Assembly: GCA_035638495.1 (NCBI GenBank)
Contig: DASQZW010000310.1
Span: forward strand, 1 to 13,609
Origin: CF-161 sp035638495
GTDB lineage: Bacteria > Chloroflexota > Dormibacteria > Dormibacterales > Dormibacteraceae
Length of the DNA stretch: 13,609 nucleotides
Reading direction: 5' to 3'
In this document: in pieces, positions 12,565-13,609 of the stretch
Numbering within the stretch: the first letter of the stretch is position 1
Layout: each line of letters opens with the position of its first letter
The notes under the pieces: generated by a model
Told to the model about the DNA's origin: nothing
Seen by the model: the letters and a program-made list of their open reading frames with translations, nothing else
The model's database searches: none
Program-made: the position numbers and the translations under genes

Positions 12565-13515
12565 TCAATCGGCGCGTTCGACCACCACCGGCGTCCTCGG
12601 CTCCATCCGCACCTCCAGCCGGAAGACGTCGGGCCGCCCGTAGTGTCCCGCGACGTCCAGCGTGCGCCGTCCGGCGGCGGCCGCGGCCGGGTCGCAGTCC
12701 GCGTAGAGGACGCCGTGCTCGTCCCGGAGCGGGCCGGCCATCACCCGGCCGTCCGGCCCGACCACGACGGAGTCGCCCGGGTTGAACCAGTCGTCCTGGT
12801 CGGGGAACAGCCGCTCCCGACCGGGGAAGTCGGCGGGGACGTCGCGACCGCGCATCGCGGTGCCGTTGCCGAGCACCCAGCAGCGCCCCTCCAGCGCGAT
12901 GTGCCGCATGGTCGACACCCACCCGCTGCCGGCGTCCCACGTCGGCGCGATGTAGAAGTCCAGGCCCTGGGAGTACAGCGCGAAACGGGCCAGCGGCATG
13001 TAGTTCTCCCAGCAGATCAGCCCGCCCACCCGGCCGGCCGGGGTCTCCACGACGCGGAGCCCGCTGCCGTCCCCCTGGCCCCAGACCATGCGCTCCGCGT
13101 TCGTGGGCACCAGCTTGCGGTGCCGGTTGAGAATCGCTCCATCGGGACCGACCAGGACCGCGGTGTTGTACAGGGTGCCGCGGCTGAACCGTCCGTCCCG
13201 CTCGTGGACGCCCACCAGCACCGTGACACCGTGCTCGCGGGCGGCGTCCTGGAGCGGCTCCAGGTGCCCGGCGTCGAGGTCGACCGCATTCCGGAGGAGC
13301 CGCGCGTGGATCTCGTCCGTCAGCGCCCGGTCCTGGCCAGGACGGAGGCGCCAGAGCCACTCCGGATAGCCGGGCACCCACGTCTCCGGGAAGCTGATCA
13401 GCCTTGCGCCGGCGCGCGCCGCCTCGTCCAGCAGCTCGACGCCCCTCGCGAGCGTGGCCTCCCGGTCGAGCAGCACCGGCGGATGCTGGACGACGGCGAC
13501 ACGGACCGTGGCCAT
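12565..13515 (-). CDS. Nitrilase-family carbon-nitrogen hydrolase
   Basis: Hydrolyses a nitrile to a carboxylic acid and ammonia (branch-1 nitrilases), or possibly an amide. The 316-residue protein is a single alpha-beta-beta-alpha domain with the catalytic triad in place: E44 (FPETWVPGYP, 42-51), K134 (HRKLVPT, 132-138) and C168 (CWENYMPL, 168-175). The stretch RKLVPTNAERMVWGQGDGSGL (133-153) is characteristic of true nitrilases rather than amidases. Length is usual. ATG 13515 comes 2 nt after the stop of the gene to its right, so both are probably one transcript. There is no signal peptide, so it should act in the cytoplasm. The natural substrate is unknown; aryl-acetonitrile or aliphatic nitrile activity would need assay. 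The next gene on this strand, the surface protein, has its own -10-like box. Confidence 0.93.
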   Translation of the reverse strand: MATVRVAVVQHPPVLLDREATLARGVELLDEAARAGARLISFPETWVPGYPEWLWRLRPGQDRALTDEIHARLLRNAVDLDAGHLEPLQDAAREHGVTVLVGVHERDGRFSRGTLYNTAVLVGPDGAILNRHRKLVPTNAERMVWGQGDGSGLRVVETPAGRVGGLICWENYMPLARFALYSQGLDFYIAPTWDAGSGWVSTMRHIALEGRCWVLGNGTAMRGRDVPADFPGRERLFPDQDDWFNPGDSVVVGPDGRVMAGPLRDEHGVLYADCDPAAAAAGRRTLDVAGHYGRPDVFRLEVRMEPRTPVVVERAD

Positions 13516-13517
13516 CG

Positions 13518-13609
13518 TCAGAGCGGCCGGTACACGAGCCGCTCGCGGATCTCGAGCAGGGGCACGGCCTCGCCGAGGACGTGCCGCTTGAAGTGCTCGC
13601 TGTCCATGT
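13518..13609 (-). CDS. C-terminal end of an unidentified protein, cut by the window edge
   Basis: A minus-strand frame open to the window edge ends at TGA 13520-13518. The visible part includes MDSEHFKRHVLGEA near its start and IRERLVYRPL at its end, about 30 codons. I do not recognise the family. The codons look like real high-GC coding sequence, and the nitrilase ATG follows the stop by 2 nt, which suggests a shared transcript. The in-frame ATG at 13607 could be internal or, less likely, the true start of a 29-residue peptide. Confidence 0.55.
   Translation of the reverse strand, partial: MDSEHFKRHVLGEAVPLLEIRERLVYRPL

Noticed and set aside
12506..13381. N-terminal extension of the surface-protein frame to 13381
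   Set aside because: It lies inside the nitrilase gene in another frame and would precede a clear signal peptide at ATG 12505.

Overview
This window is high-GC DNA (about 70% G+C by eye), densely coded, with short gaps and many 1-4 nt gene overlaps. The gene set suggests a deep-branching high-GC Gram-positive-type bacterium: Actinomycetota, or possibly Dormibacterota/Chloroflexota. It includes a GreA, a thiosulfate sulfurtransferase very like mycobacterial CysA2, an Arthrobacter-type cytoplasmic copper amine oxidase and several leaderless-looking starts. I cannot fix the genus from the sequence. There are no rRNA or tRNA genes, CRISPR arrays, transposases or phage genes. This looks like ordinary chromosome.

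Left part, plus strand (93-4378): a DUF488 protein; a four-helix membrane protein of unknown function whose end overlaps greA by 4 nt; greA; an M24 aminopeptidase 2 nt later; a Fur-family metalloregulator; and an AIM24/TIGR00266-family protein. Membrane protein, greA and M24 peptidase look like one transcription unit. The Fur and AIM24 genes each have a promoter-like -10 of their own.

Middle (4380-6243): a diaminopimelate epimerase homologue on the minus strand, divergent from the CysA2-like sulfurtransferase. The epimerase homologue keeps the family's substrate-binding signatures, but both catalytic cysteines are serine. Upstream of the sulfurtransferase is a short reading frame with a -10 box 7 nt before its ATG, ending Cys-Phe-Cys-Ser. 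It is a candidate cysteine-sensing leader peptide.

Right part, all minus strand (read from right to left): the 3' end of an unidentified gene, a nitrilase 2 nt after it, a cell-surface protein with two prealbumin-like (SpaA/CnaB-type) domains, a copper amine oxidase, and an APC permease 34 nt after the oxidase. A 14-bp perfect hairpin ends that unit. Then come a PPOX-class flavin/F420 protein, a phosphinothricin-acetyltransferase-like GNAT and a small CDP-alcohol phosphatidyltransferase, coupled by 4-nt overlaps. The oxidase has a good promoter with a perfect 12-bp palindrome between -35 and -10. Permease plus oxidase suggests uptake and oxidation of a primary amine as a carbon/nitrogen source under repressor control.

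No unmistakable new defence or mobile system is visible. The most novel items are the double-serine epimerase homologue and the cysteine-ending leader before the sulfurtransferase, followed by the possible CTG start of the phosphatidyltransferase and the surface protein with predicted Lys-Asp isopeptide bonds but no sortase signal.
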